NCBI GenBank assembly: GCA_028285285.1
Contig: JANQPW010000698.1
Span: 1-5,960 of the forward strand
Origin: Silvanigrellales bacterium
Lineage (GTDB): Bacteria > Bdellovibrionota_B > Oligoflexia > Silvanigrellales > Silvanigrellaceae
DNA: 5,960 bases
Direction of reading: 5' to 3'
Part shown: positions 5,018-5,960 of the stretch, in pieces
How positions within the stretch are numbered: position 1 is the first letter of the stretch
How the letters are laid out: every line of letters begins with the position of its first letter
Made by a program: the position numbers and the translations under genes
Notes under the pieces: generated by a model
What the model was told of the DNA's origin: nothing
The model's database searches: none
The model's input: only the letters and a program-made list of their open reading frames with translations

Positions 5018-5960
5018 TCAGCCACTTACTGGCATCTTCCGGAGAAACTCCTTCACAATGATCGACCGAAGGATCTCGCTCGTGCCCCCACCGATTTCCA
5101 TGAGCTTGGCATCGCGCATGAGCCTCTCCACGGGGAACTCACGAATGTATCCATAACCACCCAAAACTTGTATGGCATCGAGAGCCACTTGGGTGGCCAT
5201 TTCTGAAGCGAAAATCTTAGCCGCCGCAGCCTCTTGATTGGCTCTCCGGCCCTCGTCGATCACCGAAGCCGCCTCATACACCAGAGCGCGAGCCGCTCGA
5301 TAACCCGTGTACATGTTGGCTATTTTGTCTCCAACGCTCTGAAAATGGATGATAGGCGACTGAAATTGCTGGCGCTCTGAGGCATATTTGAGGGAGTGAT
5401 CGAGGCAAGCGCGTGCAATGCCGAGCGACATCGCAGCCAGACCCACGCGCTCAATATCCAGGTTTTTCATCATGTGTTGCAGGGTTTGCCCTTCTTCTCC
5501 CACCAGGTTCTCTTCAGGAACCACACAGTCTTTGAACACCAATTCACCCGTGGGTGAGCTGCGCATGCCCATTTTGGACAGTTTTTTGCCCACAGAAAAG
5601 CCTTCAAACCCCTGCTCCACAATGAAGGTGGAGAGGTTCTTTTTGTCTTCTCCCGTGCGCGCATAAACCAAAAACACATCTCCAACGGGGCCATTGGTGA
5701 TGAACATTTTTGACCCATTGAGAACATAGTGGTTGCCCTTTTTCTCTGCCCGGGTGCTCATTCCCACCGCGTCTGAGCCGGCTCCGGGCTCGGTCATGGC
5801 CATTCCTGCAACCCACTGCCCTTGGATAGTGGGAGGCAGGTACTTTTCAAGCTGAGCGGGGCTGCCATTTTGCGCCAAGTTGTGCACAAACAAGAGCGTG
5901 TGAGCCAGATAGCTGAGACAGGTTCCCGGCTCGGCATAACTCAGTTCTTCCATCACAGAA
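5018..5960 (-). CDS. Acyl-CoA dehydrogenase, isovaleryl-CoA dehydrogenase type, N-terminus cut by window edge
   Basis: About 313 C-terminal residues are present; family members have around 390, so some 75-80 N-terminal residues lie outside. The enzyme oxidises an acyl-CoA to the 2-enoyl-CoA using FAD, passing electrons to electron-transfer flavoprotein. Counting from the GTG at 5956 as residue 1, the first family signature AMTEPGAGSDAVG is at 53-65 and the second, QVLGGYGYIREFPVERLMRD, at 263-282; both fit fully. NLDIERVGLA (165-174) carries Glu169 at the place of the catalytic base of isovaleryl-CoA dehydrogenase, and HFQSVGDKIANMYT (204-217) also matches that subgroup. Glu273 (REFP) occupies the medium-chain enzyme's base position. 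The likely role is leucine or other branched/short acyl-CoA breakdown in the cytoplasm. Family is certain; exact substrate is not. The frame stays open to the right edge, so the start seen at 5956 is internal. Confidence 0.93.
   Translation of the reverse strand, partial: SVMEELSYAEPGTCLSYLAHTLLFVHNLAQNGSPAQLEKYLPPTIQGQWVAGMAMTEPGAGSDAVGMSTRAEKKGNHYVLNGSKMFITNGPVGDVFLVYARTGEDKKNLSTFIVEQGFEGFSVGKKLSKMGMRSSPTGELVFKDCVVPEENLVGEEGQTLQHMMKNLDIERVGLAAMSLGIARACLDHSLKYASERQQFQSPIIHFQSVGDKIANMYTGYRAARALVYEAASVIDEGRRANQEAAAAKIFASEMATQVALDAIQVLGGYGYIREFPVERLMRDAKLMEIGGGTSEILRSIIVKEFLRKMPVSG

Noticed and set aside
1..5960. CRISPR array, tRNA, rRNA, insertion sequence or toxin-antitoxin pair
   Set aside because: I looked for direct repeats, cloverleaf-like segments, terminal inverted repeats and short coupled gene pairs; nothing fits beyond the features listed.

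Overview
The window holds five protein-coding genes, all on the minus strand. The two at the window edges are cut: the lipoprotein gene loses its C-terminus at position 1 and the acyl-CoA dehydrogenase loses its N-terminus at position 5960. Coding density is high, there are no gaps over 300 bases, and I see no RNA genes, mobile elements or CRISPR arrays. Strong AGGAGG-type ribosome sites, a lipobox lipoprotein, a Sec signal peptide and an isovaleryl-type acyl-CoA dehydrogenase suggest a Gram-negative bacterium of moderate GC, perhaps proteobacterial or Bdellovibrionota-like. That placement is a weak inference.

In transcription order (right to left): (1) 5960-5018, an acyl-CoA dehydrogenase of the isovaleryl-CoA dehydrogenase type. 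(2) 4868-4608, a small secreted, lysine-rich protein of 86 residues, followed by a strongly folded stretch at 4550-4608. (3) 4384-3446, a PPP-family metallophosphoesterase related to ApaH, with a possible promoter at 4477-4505. (4) 3449-1623, a 608-residue relative of long-chain acyl-CoA synthetases, coupled to the phosphatase by an ATGA overlap. (5) 1544-1, a lipoprotein of at least 514 residues with no family I recognise, behind its own extended -10 promoter.

The most notable point is gene 4. Its fold-level similarity to acyl-CoA synthetases is clear along the whole length, but three hallmark adenylation motifs are degenerate: the Ser/Gly/Thr-rich ATP-phosphate loop, the Glu of YGxTE, and the A10 lysine (Gln here). 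It looks like a pseudoenzyme, and it is translationally coupled to a phosphoesterase whose metal ligands are all intact. That phosphatase/dead-synthetase pair is the best candidate here for something undescribed. The dehydrogenase points to branched-chain amino-acid or fatty-acid breakdown nearby, but nothing in the window proves that the pair acts in that pathway.
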